Assembly (NCBI GenBank): GCA_963825565.1
Contig: CAWGTW010000009.1
Coordinates: 124,001 to 188,000, forward strand
DNA length: 64,000 nucleotides
DNA from: JBFGCT01 sp963825565
GTDB taxonomy: Bacteria; Actinomycetota; Acidimicrobiia; Acidimicrobiales; Ilumatobacteraceae
Reading direction: 5' to 3'
Shown here: positions 56,628-64,000 of the stretch, in pieces
Layout: each line of letters opens with the position of its first letter
Position numbering within the stretch: the stretch's first letter is position 1
The notes under the pieces: model-generated
The model's input: the letters and a program-made list of their open reading frames with translations, nothing else
Database searches by the model: none
What the model was told of the DNA's origin: nothing
Program-made: the position numbers and the translations under genes

Positions 56628-56740
56628 GGCCGGCCCCCGTCGAGCCGGGCGAGGATCTCGGTGGTTCGCTCGCGGACCGCGAGACGATCCTGCAACGTGC
56701 GCGTCGCCGCGAACTCCAGCACGAACTGGGTCGGCACCAC
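56624..56740 (-). CDS. 38-codon leaderless ORF heading the photolyase operon
   Basis: A GTG lies exactly 7 nt after TACGGT (56748-56753, minus) and opens a frame of 38 codons whose TGA overlaps the next ATG by 4 nt. The peptide (VVPTQFVLEFAATRTLQDRL, then a basic-acidic helix) looks like ordinary coding sequence and may form one amphipathic helix. No family recognised. It may be a small partner or only a device for translational coupling. Confidence 0.5.
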   Translation of the reverse strand: MVPTQFVLEFAATRTLQDRLAVRERTTEILARLDGGRP

Positions 56741-56888
56741 CCCGCTGACCGTACCGAACCGCTGTCGGTGCCCGGTGCGTTCAACCGCGCCGCTGTCGTC
56801 GGGCGACCGGAGGTCCACCGCACGGAGGGCGGACGTCAAAGGTCGACCTGGCAGCGTCCCGTCGCCCCGGTCACGTATCCTCGACCCG

Positions 56889-58082
56889 ATGACGCTGCGG
56901 CACGGACGGCCCCAGGTCGCCATTCCCGGGCCGTCGATCATCCCCGATCGCGTGCTCGCGGCGATGCACCGGCCGATGCCGAACATCTACGACGGTCCGC
57001 TGATCGACGTGTCGAACAGCCTGTTCGCCGACCTCCAGGCGGTCGCTCGCACCGCCGGCGAGGTGTTCATCGTGGTCGGCAACGGGCACGCCGCCTGGCA
57101 GATGGCGGTGTCGAACACGATGCGACGCGGGGAGCGGGTGCTCGTCCTCGAGTCCGGCACCTTCGCGGTGGCGTGGGGCGAGCAGGCCGCGCTCAGCGGC
57201 GCCGACGTCGAGGTCCTGCCCGGCTCAGGTGACCGCCCGGTCGACCCTGAGGCCGTCGAGGAGCGGCTGCGGGCCGACGCCGACCACCGCATCGCGAGCG
57301 TCCTCGTCGTGCTCGCCGACACCGCGACCGGCGTGCGCAACGACATCGCCGCGATCCGTCACGCGATCGACGCTGCGGGCCATCCGGCGCTGCTGATGGT
57401 CGACGCGATCGCCTCACTCGGCTGCGATCGCTACGAGATGGACGAGTGGGGCGTCGACGTGACCGTCGCCGCCAGCCAGAAGGGCCTGATGACACCGCCT
57501 GGGCTCGGGTTCGTGTGGGCCAACCACAAGGCGCTCGCAGCACACGAGCGAGCGGACATGCGGGTGGGCTACTTCGACTGGGCGTCGCGGCGCGACGTCA
57601 CGGCGCACTATCAGCTGTACAACGGCACGCCGCCGATCCCGTTGCTCTACGGGTTGCGCGAAGCGCTCGACATGCTCTTCGAGGAGGGGCTGGAGAACGC
57701 GTGGTCGCGTCACGAGGTGCTCGCCCACGCGGTGTGGACAGCGGTCGACGCCTGGCACACCGACGCCGGACTGCGCTGCAACGTCGTCGATCCGGGGGCG
57801 CGATCGCACGCGGTGACGACGATCACCACCGGGACGATCGACGCCGAGGCGTTGCGGCGGATCTGCGAGGTCGAGGCCGGGCTGACGCTCGGGCTGGGGA
57901 TCGGCCCGCCCGGCGAACCGCGCTTTCGGATCGGCCACATGGGCCACCTCAACCCGCCGATGCTGCTGGGCACGCTCGGCACGATCGAGGCCGGGTTGCG
58001 CGCCATCGGTGCGCCGGTCGGTGGGTCGGGCGTCGCCGCGGCGTCACGCGTCATCGGCGACGCGTTCGGCGCGCCGACCTGA
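56889..58082 (+). CDS. Class V PLP-dependent aminotransferase
   Basis: 397 residues, related to alanine/serine-glyoxylate and pyridoxamine-pyruvate aminotransferases. PLP-binding Lys is in VAASQKGLMTPPGLGF; MVDAIASLGC holds the Asp that contacts the pyridine nitrogen; GNGHAAWQMAVSN holds the phosphate loop. TATCCT (56876-56881) is 7 nt before the ATG, which settles the start. Substrate probably glyoxylate or pyruvate with an amino acid donor. Confidence 0.9.
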   Translation: MTLRHGRPQVAIPGPSIIPDRVLAAMHRPMPNIYDGPLIDVSNSLFADLQAVARTAGEVFIVVGNGHAAWQMAVSNTMRRGERVLVLESGTFAVAWGEQAALSGADVEVLPGSGDRPVDPEAVEERLRADADHRIASVLVVLADTATGVRNDIAAIRHAIDAAGHPALLMVDAIASLGCDRYEMDEWGVDVTVAASQKGLMTPPGLGFVWANHKALAAHERADMRVGYFDWASRRDVTAHYQLYNGTPPIPLLYGLREALDMLFEEGLENAWSRHEVLAHAVWTAVDAWHTDAGLRCNVVDPGARSHAVTTITTGTIDAEALRRICEVEAGLTLGLGIGPPGEPRFRIGHMGHLNPPMLLGTLGTIEAGLRAIGAPVGGSGVAAASRVIGDAFGAPT

Positions 58083-58099
58083 GCTCGGGCTCGGGCCGA

Positions 58100-59017
58100 T
58101 CAGCCCAGCGCCTTGTCGAGGGTCTCGACGAGCTCGGTCGTGTCCCACAGGCCGTCGAGTCGTTCGACGATCGTGCCGCCGGCGTCGGTGACGAACAGCG
58201 CCGGCTCGTAGAACATGCCGAGCGCCTCGACCGCCGGCGCAACCACCGTCCCCGCGTCGTCGGAGAAGACCTCGGCGTGGACGAACGTCATGCGGTCGCC
58301 GTACTCGGGGAACACCTCGATCATCGATTCGAGCGCAGGGCCGCAACTGCCGGTCGTGCAGAACGCCGGTGTCCCCACGCAGTACACGACCGGCCGGTCG
58401 ACGTTGAGCGCTGCGGACAGCGTGATCGTGTGGAAGGGGCACATCTCCGGGGTCCGCGTGCAGATCGCGTCGACGCCGGCCGGATCGCCGATCGTCGGCG
58501 TGTCGAACCCCGGCAGCAGGTCGCCGCGGAGCGGGATCGGGACCGCCTCCGGTTCGTTGACCTGGAACGCGATGCCCTCGGCCGGACCCCCGTCGACCAC
58601 CAGTGCGTAGAAGCCGGTGCGATCGATCGTCGGGCGGAACGCGTAGTACGGGGCGGGCGCGGTCGCCCGCCGGACCGCTGTGATGCGGTCACCGATCGGA
58701 GCGCCGTCGAGGTCGGTCACTTGCGCGCCGAGCGACGGTGGTCCGTCCTGCACGAACTCGGCGGCACCGGTCGACAGGCTGATCGGCAGCCGGACATCCC
58801 CGGGGACCTGCACGCCGGGAGGGAACCGCTGCACGAGGGTGAACACGCCGGACGCCCCCGGTTCGACCGTCGATCCGGCGCCGGTACCGGGCGCTGAGCC
58901 CGAGGTGGCGGGGTCGCCGTCGGACCCGGTGCAGGCGGCGAGGAACCCGGCCGCCGCAGCGCCGGCGATGAACGCCCGCCGGGTCGTCGCCGGGCGGGTG
59001 GGGGCGGGTTCGGGCAT
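58100..59017 (-). CDS. Tat-type lipoprotein with thioredoxin-like domain
   Basis: 305 residues. The N-terminus TTRRAFIAGAAAAGFLAACTG combines a twin-arginine-like motif with a lipobox Cys. A Gly/Ser/Thr linker, a beta-rich domain and a C-terminal thioredoxin-like fold follow (MTFVHAEVFSD, MFYEPALFVTDAGGTIVERL). Cys pairs occur in ICTRTPEMCPFH and YCVGTPAFCTTGSCGP; the last stands at the redox-active position but is not a standard CxxC. Likely an extracytoplasmic redox or sensor protein. Confidence 0.75.
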   Translation of the reverse strand: MPEPAPTRPATTRRAFIAGAAAAGFLAACTGSDGDPATSGSAPGTGAGSTVEPGASGVFTLVQRFPPGVQVPGDVRLPISLSTGAAEFVQDGPPSLGAQVTDLDGAPIGDRITAVRRATAPAPYYAFRPTIDRTGFYALVVDGGPAEGIAFQVNEPEAVPIPLRGDLLPGFDTPTIGDPAGVDAICTRTPEMCPFHTITLSAALNVDRPVVYCVGTPAFCTTGSCGPALESMIEVFPEYGDRMTFVHAEVFSDDAGTVVAPAVEALGMFYEPALFVTDAGGTIVERLDGLWDTTELVETLDKALG

Positions 59018-59104
59018 CGGAGCTGCTCGTGATCGTCGGGGGTGGTGGTCGGAATGCCGGGGTGATTGCGGCACGGTCCTCCCACGTGGGATCGTGGGCG
59101 GAAC

Positions 59105-60715
59105 ATGGGCGCGGCACCGGGCACGCAGGTCTCCTCGAGACGCTATCGCAGGCGGATCGTCGGGTGGGGTGCAGCGGCGCTATTGCTCGTACTCGGCATC
59201 GGCAGCGCCGTCACCCTGGCGCGCGTCGAGGACGATCTCGAGCAACGGGTCGCCGGCGCGCTGGAGGGTGCGAGTATCGAGGGCGTCACGGTCTCGTTCT
59301 CCGGCCAGGACGGCACGCTGGAGTGCGCCACCCCGCTCGAGGACGCCGGAGCGGCACAGGGGATCGCCCTCGACGAGCGCGGGGTCAGGTCCGTCGACCT
59401 CGACGCGAGCTGTACCGGATCGGCGGGGTCCGGATCGGCCGGGTCCGGATCGGCGACGCCGGTGTCGGAGCCGCCGGCGACGGCGACCACGGCACCGACG
59501 GCGACCGACGTCCCGGCCTCGACGAGCACGACCACCACGCTGCCGGACGCGACGACCGTGCTCGACATCCTCCTCGACGACCCCCAGTTCTCGGTCCTGA
59601 AGAACGCACTCCAGACCGTCGGCCTGGAGGAATTGGTCGGCGGGGACGGTCCGATCACGATCTTCGCCCCGACCGACGACGCGTTCGCCGCGCTCGGACC
59701 GAACTTCAACGCCGCCCTGGCCTCGGACGCCGATGCGTTGACCAACGTGCTCCGCCATCACATCGTCGAAGCCGACCTGCCGTCCGACGTGCTGGCCGAC
59801 GGACCGCTGACGATGACCGACGGCAGCGCGATCGAGGTCGACACGTCGGTCGGGGTGCGGCTGGTCAGCGGTGACGTCGTCGCGACGGTGATCGATGCCG
59901 ACCTCGACGCGGTCAACGGCACCGTGCACGTCGTCGATCAGGTGCTGCTCCCCGCCGGGGTCGCTCCCGGTGGTGTTGCCGAGGTGTTCATCGTCGTCGC
60001 CCGATACGAAGACGGCCGGCTCGAGTTGTCGGGGACGGTCGTCGACGAGGCACAGCGCCAGCAGCTCCTCGACGCTGCGGCGACCGGGCTCGCCGCGGGC
60101 AACGTCGTCGACCGGTTGACGATCGATCCGGAGATGCCATTGAGCGACGCGGACGCAGGTGCGCTGGCCACCCTCGCGGCCGGGCTCGCGCCGAATCTGG
60201 TGGTCGGCGAGGTGGTCGTCACCGCGGACGGCGTGTTCGTGTCGGGCGTCTACGTCGACGAGGCCGCCCGCGACGCGATCGACGCGCTCGCCGCCGGCGT
60301 CGGTGCGGTGACCGGGCTGACCGAGCGGGCCACCGCCACTGCGGCCGGCGCAGCGGAGCTCGAGGAGCGCTTGAACGGCGTGGTCGTCACCGACCCGATC
60401 CGCTTCGAGGTCGGCAGCTCGGTGCTCGCGGCCGACGCCGCGCTCGTCCTCGATCGGGTCGCATCGATCGCCAAGTCGCTCGGCGGCGTCGTCGTCACGG
60501 TCGAAGGGCACACCGACAGCGACGGGGACCCAGCTCGGAACCTCGAGCTGAGCCTCCAGCGGGCCGAGGCGGTGCGGCTGGCGATGATCGCCCGCGGCGT
60601 GCCCGAGGCCGACGTCGTCGCCGTCGGGTTCGGGTCGGAGCGTCCGGTGCTCGTCGACGGCGTCGAGGACAAAGCCGCCAGCAGGCGGGTCGAGTTCGTG
60701 GTCGAGAGGGACTAG
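59105..60715 (+). CDS. Membrane-anchored fasciclin-OmpA protein with BON-like repeats
   Basis: 536 residues. One N-terminal helix (about 19-38), a BON-like unit (40-103), a Gly/Ser then Thr/Pro linker, a fasciclin domain (150-283: TVLDILLDDPQFSVLKNAL, ITIFAPTDDAFAAL, TVHVVDQVLLP), further BON-like repeats (295-405) and an OmpA C-terminal domain (VTVEGHTDSDGDPARNLELS) that binds peptidoglycan. The layout recalls mycobacterial ArfA with an added adhesion domain. It should tie the membrane to the wall. The next gene starts 10 nt later. Confidence 0.85.
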   Translation: MGAAPGTQVSSRRYRRRIVGWGAAALLLVLGIGSAVTLARVEDDLEQRVAGALEGASIEGVTVSFSGQDGTLECATPLEDAGAAQGIALDERGVRSVDLDASCTGSAGSGSAGSGSATPVSEPPATATTAPTATDVPASTSTTTTLPDATTVLDILLDDPQFSVLKNALQTVGLEELVGGDGPITIFAPTDDAFAALGPNFNAALASDADALTNVLRHHIVEADLPSDVLADGPLTMTDGSAIEVDTSVGVRLVSGDVVATVIDADLDAVNGTVHVVDQVLLPAGVAPGGVAEVFIVVARYEDGRLELSGTVVDEAQRQQLLDAAATGLAAGNVVDRLTIDPEMPLSDADAGALATLAAGLAPNLVVGEVVVTADGVFVSGVYVDEAARDAIDALAAGVGAVTGLTERATATAAGAAELEERLNGVVVTDPIRFEVGSSVLAADAALVLDRVASIAKSLGGVVVTVEGHTDSDGDPARNLELSLQRAEAVRLAMIARGVPEADVVAVGFGSERPVLVDGVEDKAASRRVEFVVERD

Positions 60716-60725
60716 AAAAGCAGCC

Positions 60726-61289
60726 GTGCCCTACACGCTTGCGATGTTCTTCCTCTGGGGTGTGGGGATGGCGCTGGTCGGCGCGGTGATCGGTTGGTTG
60801 CTCCGCAGCCTTCGCAGCCGCACCCAGCTCGCGCGAGCGCGGGCGTCCGCGGTCGACCAGCAGGAGCTCCAGCAGCTGCGGGCGCGGGCGGCCGAGTTCG
60901 ACGCGGTGGCGCAGGAACGAGATCGGTTGCGCATGGAGCTGGCCGACGTTCGCGGGCGCACGGCCGGCGACGTCGGGTTCGCCTCCCGCCCTCCGCTCGA
61001 CCTCGACGCCGCGAGTTCGGTGCTCGGCCGCGACGTCGACCTCGACGATCTGACCATGGTCGTCGGGATCGGCCCGAAGGTCGTCGAACTGTGCGCGGGC
61101 ATCGGCGTCACCACATGGCGACAGCTGGCGGACACCGAACCGTCGATGCTCAAGACGATGCTCGACGACGGCGGGTCACGATTCAAGACCCTCGACCACA
61201 GCACGTGGACGCACCAGGCCGAGCTCCTCGCCGACGGGCGCTGGGCCGAGTTCAAGGCGCTGGTCGCCGACCTCGATGCCGCAGGCTGA
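60726..61289 (+). CDS. Membrane-anchored coiled-coil protein with helix-hairpin-helix domain
   Basis: 187 residues. An N-terminal helix (FFLWGVGMALVGAVIGWLLR), a coiled coil rich in Gln/Arg/Glu (about 35-75) and a C-terminal HhH domain (DLTMVVGIGPKVVELCAGIG, VTTWRQLADTEP) of the type found in flap-endonuclease-like proteins and, by fold, in many membrane-linked proteins of unknown role. GTG start 10 nt after the fasciclin-OmpA gene, with which it pairs; ArfA operons in mycobacteria also contain small membrane partners. Confidence 0.75.
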   Translation: MPYTLAMFFLWGVGMALVGAVIGWLLRSLRSRTQLARARASAVDQQELQQLRARAAEFDAVAQERDRLRMELADVRGRTAGDVGFASRPPLDLDAASSVLGRDVDLDDLTMVVGIGPKVVELCAGIGVTTWRQLADTEPSMLKTMLDDGGSRFKTLDHSTWTHQAELLADGRWAEFKALVADLDAAG

Positions 61290-61411
61290 GCCGGGGGGCA
61301 GCGAGCCCCGCACGCCGCGGTCGGTGTCCGCCGTTGGGCGCCGCCCGGCGGCATCCTCGCCGCCACCGGTCCCGAACGGTGGCGGTCCGATTCGCGTTCG
61401 ACCCCCCGGCC

Positions 61412-61458
61412 GCCCGACCGACCGACCCGGCGACAGCCCGACCGACCGACCCGGCGAC
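61412..61458. repeat. Tandem 24-bp repeat, two copies
   Basis: GCCCGACCGACCGACCCGGC followed by GAC occurs at 61412-61434 and again at 61436-61458, identical over 23 nt with a 1-nt spacer. It lies in the 201-bp gap before the iron-sulfur fusion gene, just upstream of its start, so it could affect expression or be a polymerase-slippage product. Confidence 0.85.
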
Positions 61459-61490
61459 CGATCCGATCGCTGGCCGGGCGACGGGTCACG

Positions 61491-63035
61491 ATGATCGAAT
61501 TCGAGCTCAACGGCCGGCAGGTCGCGGTCGACGCCGCGGAGGGCGACGCGTCGCTGCTCGACGTGCTGCGCGAGCGGCTCGGTGTGCGATCGCCGAAGGA
61601 CGGCTGCAGCCCCCAAGGTCAGTGCGGGTGCTGCACGGTCTGGGTCGACGGTGCGCCCAGGGTGTCGTGCGTGACGCCCGCTCGGCGGGTGGCCGGGCGT
61701 TCCGTGACCACCGTCGAGGGGCTCGACGAGGCCGACCGATGGGCCGAGTCGTTCTGTGCAGCGGGCGCGAGCCAGTGCGGGTTCTGCACCCCGGGCATCA
61801 TCATGCGGCTGGCGGCGATGGCACCCGAGGCACGGACCGACCCTCCAGCCGTGCGAAAGGCGCTGCTCGGTCACCTGTGCCGATGCACCGGCTGGAACTC
61901 GATCGTCGAGGCGGCTGTGTCCGGCCTCACCGGGTCGGCGGCAGACGCCCGGGACCTGTCCGCCGCATCCCAGCGGGCCGGGATCGAGGGCGGCTGCCCG
62001 CAGCGCGTCGATCCGGCTGTGGCGATCGGGCAGGGTGGGTTCGCCGACGATCTCGCCCCGCGCGACGCGCTCGTCGCCGTCCTCGGCCGCGACGGCGACT
62101 GGGTCGTAGGGAGCTCGCTGCACGCTGCGCGAGCGCTGGCCGGCGCGGTCCAGGGGCGGCGGACGACGGCGCCGATCTCGTGGCCGGTCGACGTGGCCTC
62201 GGGCGAATGGGCGCGCGTGTTGCGCACCACCTGGACCGAGCCGGCCTACCTCGAACCGGATGCGTCATGGTGTGCGCCGGGCGGCGAACCCGCGTCCCCG
62301 CTCGCCAACGGCGGTGCGTTCGGAGGCAAGCAGTCGACGATGGTCGCCGCAGCAGCTCGCCGGCTGGCCGACCGGCACGGCCGGCCGGTGCGGGTCGTGC
62401 TGACCCGCGAGGACACGGTCCGCCTCGGCCCGAAGCGCCCTCCGCTGGCGATCGGTGTCGCTGCCGACGGTACCGGCGTGGCGCGCCTGGCCCGCCCGCT
62501 GCGTATCGCCGACGAGGACTCGTTGCGGGGCGCGATCGCCGCGGTGGCGCCGGGGCTCGCCGTCGAGTTCGTCGACGTCATCGGCCCGCAGGTGTCGAGC
62601 GACCTGCGTGGTTCCGGCTGGGCCGAGGCGGCTGCCGCCGTGTCAGCGTGCTCGGGCGGACCCGATCGTGTGGTCGCCCCGAACGGTGCGACGGCGACCG
62701 CGGAGATCGGGAGTGTGGGCGAGATGCGGGTGACCGTGCGTTGCGGGCGCCCCCTCGACCCGATCGTGCTGCGCTCCTACTGCCTCGGCGCGGCGCACAT
62801 GGCGCTCGGGATGGTGCGATCCGAGGCGATCGTGATCTCCGCCGACGGCACCCCACTCGACCTCACGATCCGCTCCTTCGGGATCCTGCGGGCGGTCGAC
62901 ATGCCGGAGATCGAGGTCATCATCGAGCCCGACCGGGGTCCGCCGGTCAACGGTAGCGACGCGGTGTTCGCTGCCGTGCTCGCCGCGGCGTGGAGGGTCG
63001 CCGGCCACCCGCCGACGATCCCCGCCGTCGGCTGA
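61491..63035 (+). CDS. Compact fusion of 2Fe-2S small subunit with a reduced molybdo-hydroxylase large subunit
   Basis: 514 residues. Residues 1-150 are a complete CoxS/XdhC-type subunit with two 2Fe-2S sites: DGCSPQGQCGCCTVWVDG with SC60, then SQCGFCTPGIIM and HLCRCTGWNS. The remaining 360 residues show only pieces of the xanthine dehydrogenase large subunit (ANGGAFGGKQST, RPVRVVLTREDTVRLGPKR, and a C-terminal stretch ending AAWRVAGHPPTIPA). A normal large subunit is about twice as long, and the catalytic Glu of the GVGEPP motif appears replaced by NGSD. No FAD subunit gene is nearby. Confidence 0.75.
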   Translation: MIEFELNGRQVAVDAAEGDASLLDVLRERLGVRSPKDGCSPQGQCGCCTVWVDGAPRVSCVTPARRVAGRSVTTVEGLDEADRWAESFCAAGASQCGFCTPGIIMRLAAMAPEARTDPPAVRKALLGHLCRCTGWNSIVEAAVSGLTGSAADARDLSAASQRAGIEGGCPQRVDPAVAIGQGGFADDLAPRDALVAVLGRDGDWVVGSSLHAARALAGAVQGRRTTAPISWPVDVASGEWARVLRTTWTEPAYLEPDASWCAPGGEPASPLANGGAFGGKQSTMVAAAARRLADRHGRPVRVVLTREDTVRLGPKRPPLAIGVAADGTGVARLARPLRIADEDSLRGAIAAVAPGLAVEFVDVIGPQVSSDLRGSGWAEAAAAVSACSGGPDRVVAPNGATATAEIGSVGEMRVTVRCGRPLDPIVLRSYCLGAAHMALGMVRSEAIVISADGTPLDLTIRSFGILRAVDMPEIEVIIEPDRGPPVNGSDAVFAAVLAAAWRVAGHPPTIPAVG

Positions 63036-63132
63036 TGGCGATCGGCCGGCTCCGGAGATCGGTCGTGATGACCTGGCAGAACCTCGGGCGTCGTGTTCGA
63101 GCGCCTCGGTCGGCTGCGGTACGGTCGAGCGG

Positions 63133-63484
63133 GTGAGCACGCCCATCGGTCCCTACCGTCCCGTCATGCGCGCCGGCGACTTCGTCGTCGTCTCCGGCCA
63201 GGTCGGCATCGCCGACGGCGCGCTGGTGCCCGGCGGCGTGGCCGCGCAGACGACCCGGGCGATGGAGAACCTGTCCGCCCTGCTCGGGTCGGCGGGTGCG
63301 TCGCTGAACGATGTCGTCAAGACGACGTGTTACCTCGTCGACATGGACGACTTCGACACGTTCAACGCGGCCTACGCTGCGGCGCTCGGCGCCCACCGCC
63401 CGCACGCGGGCGACCATCGCCGTCCGCGCCCTGCCGCTCGGGGCGAGCGTCGAGATCGAGGCCTGGGCCTACTCGCCCCGCTGA
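63133..63484 (+). CDS. RidA/YjgF-family enamine deaminase, frameshifted near 63400
   Basis: About 116 residues when joined. IGPYRPVMRAGDFVVVSGQVG, TTRAMENLSALLGSAGASLNDVVKT and the C-terminal ALPLGASVEIEAWAYSPR are RidA signatures; the usual active-site Arg would lie near TIAVRALPLG and the frame shift. RidA hydrolyses reactive enamine intermediates produced by PLP enzymes. One extra base between 63391 and 63410, likely in a GGG or CCC run, moves the frame by +1. TACGGT (63120-63125) lies 7 nt before the GTG. Confidence 0.82.
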
Positions 63485-63570
63485 CCGGGCTCATCGGCCG
63501 CCGTGCATCGACGGCGCTGCGCCGCATGGCGACACGGGCGGTCGGAGGGCGGGGCACTAGCCTCGTCCCC

Positions 63571-63726
63571 ATGGCTGGAGCCGTCGCAATCGTCATCGCA
63601 CTGCTGCTGATCCCCGTCCTCGTGCTGATGGCCGGCGCGGTCGGGTCGGCGTTGTTCGGCGAGCTCCTCTACCGCGACGGGCGGGCCCGGGCCGAGGGCA
63701 GCGAGCTGCTCGAGCTCGACGACTGA
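63571..63726 (+). CDS. 51-residue single-pass membrane protein
   Basis: The ATG lies 7 nt after TAGCCT (63558-63563), consistent with a leaderless mRNA. The product has one helix (AIVIALLLIPVLVLMAGAV) and a short charged cytoplasmic tail ending ELLELDD. No family recognised. Good start geometry and a clean membrane-protein profile support it as real. Confidence 0.6.
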   Translation: MAGAVAIVIALLLIPVLVLMAGAVGSALFGELLYRDGRARAEGSELLELDD

Positions 63727-63742
63727 GCCCCGGTCCCATCCC

Positions 63743-63791
63743 GCTTGCGTCGCGCCCTCGGACGGGCGTCTCGCCGATTTCGCGACGCAGA
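63743..63791. repeat. Palindromic intergenic repeat related to 16619-16729
   Basis: TTGCGTCGCG near 63745-63754 pairs with CGCGACGCAG at 63781-63790. The ends (TTG-GT and ACGCAGA) resemble those of the paired palindromes at 16619-16729, while the centre differs. It lies in a 100-bp gap between the micro membrane protein and the decarboxylase. Confidence 0.55.
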
Positions 63792-63826
63792 CGGATCGGG
63801 CTCGTGCTGGGTGGCACACTGCTGGG

Positions 63827-64000
63827 ATGCATCGCCACGACACCTCGAGCGAGGTCCTGACCCAGGCGATCCTGCGGTACGCGGTCGACCGAATGCGCCT
63901 CGACCCGCCACCGCTCGATCATCCCCGGTCGCCGGCCGAGCTGCGGGCGATGGCGGGTTCGACGGTGACGCCGAAGGGCATCGGCGGGTTGGAGGCGCTC
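63827..64000 (+). CDS. PLP-dependent group II decarboxylase, N-terminal part
   Basis: 58 codons before the window ends, with no stop. The reading VLTQAILRYAVDRMRLDPPP followed by SPAELRAMAGSTVTPKGIGG matches the N-terminal arm of aromatic-amino-acid/glutamate-type decarboxylases (pyridoxal-dependent decarboxylase family), upstream of the PLP domain. A CACACT box lies 6 nt before the ATG. Substrate cannot be judged from this fragment. Confidence 0.7.
   Translation, partial: MHRHDTSSEVLTQAILRYAVDRMRLDPPPLDHPRSPAELRAMAGSTVTPKGIGGLEAL

Noticed and set aside
56624..56986. Longer 120-codon version of the small ORF upstream of DUF2256
   Set aside because: The extra N-terminal part runs antisense through the aminotransferase start region and reads as noise; the GTG at 56740 with a TACGGT box 7 nt upstream is a better start.

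Overview
This window comes from a high-GC actinobacterium, most likely class Acidimicrobiia and close to Ilumatobacter. That placement is inferred from an FhaA-type protein, a WhiB regulator, ClpS next to a DUF2017 gene, a caa3-type oxidase whose subunit I carries a subunit IV-like tail, and many start codons lying 6-8 nt downstream of a TANNNT box, which suggests leaderless mRNAs. No phage, integron, IS element or CRISPR array is visible. The tRNA-Leu at 2237-2323 is the only structural RNA gene found.

Layout. 1-154: start of fhaA (minus). 303-8606: a protease locus, with an intracellular subtilase and a stand-alone I9-like protein, then tRNA-Leu, then a tight three-gene operon encoding a permuted papain-fold protein, a CHAT (caspase-like) protein and a second subtilase. 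8819-16514: housekeeping genes (SPOUT methyltransferase, PMM-like phosphatase, sugar nucleotidyltransferase, alanine racemase, zinc-ribbon membrane protein, GluQ-RS, L,D-transpeptidase lipoprotein). 16800-19723: GH2 beta-galactosidase with a frameshift. 19849-21733: DUF2017/clpS and heme o synthase. 21884-29788: a four-gene ABC exporter of the FtsX/MacB type (two permeases, two ATPases). 29987-38729: cytochrome oxidase cluster, beginning with a CtaD paralogue that has lost every metal ligand and continuing with genuine ctaC, ctaD, ctaE, a subunit IV gene and ctaG. 38823-47347: serS, pdxH, a two-component system, poly-gamma-glutamate hydrolase-like gene, orn, quinone oxidoreductase, CopC-domain protein and glycosyltransferase. 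47626-50091: small ORF with terminator, whiB, thioredoxin and ccdA. 50253-54906: CoA-transferase, Nudix, and an iron-sulfur module (mrp, SufR-like regulator, erpA). 54997-56740: an operon of a 38-codon ORF, a DUF2256-DUF3253 fusion and a photolyase whose two domains are in reversed order. 56889-64000: aminotransferase, lipoprotein, fasciclin-OmpA protein with its HhH partner, a compact 2Fe-2S/molybdo-hydroxylase fusion, a ridA-like gene, a micro membrane protein and the start of a PLP decarboxylase.

The best candidates for something undescribed are the papain-CHAT-subtilase operon (2562-8606), the ligand-less CtaD paralogue and its companions (29987-33379), and the domain-swapped photolyase operon (54997-56740). 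Five conserved genes carry single-base frameshifts (near 18960, 28320, 31947, 33643 and 63400). This density looks more like assembly error than decay, so it should be kept in mind when reading the gene models.
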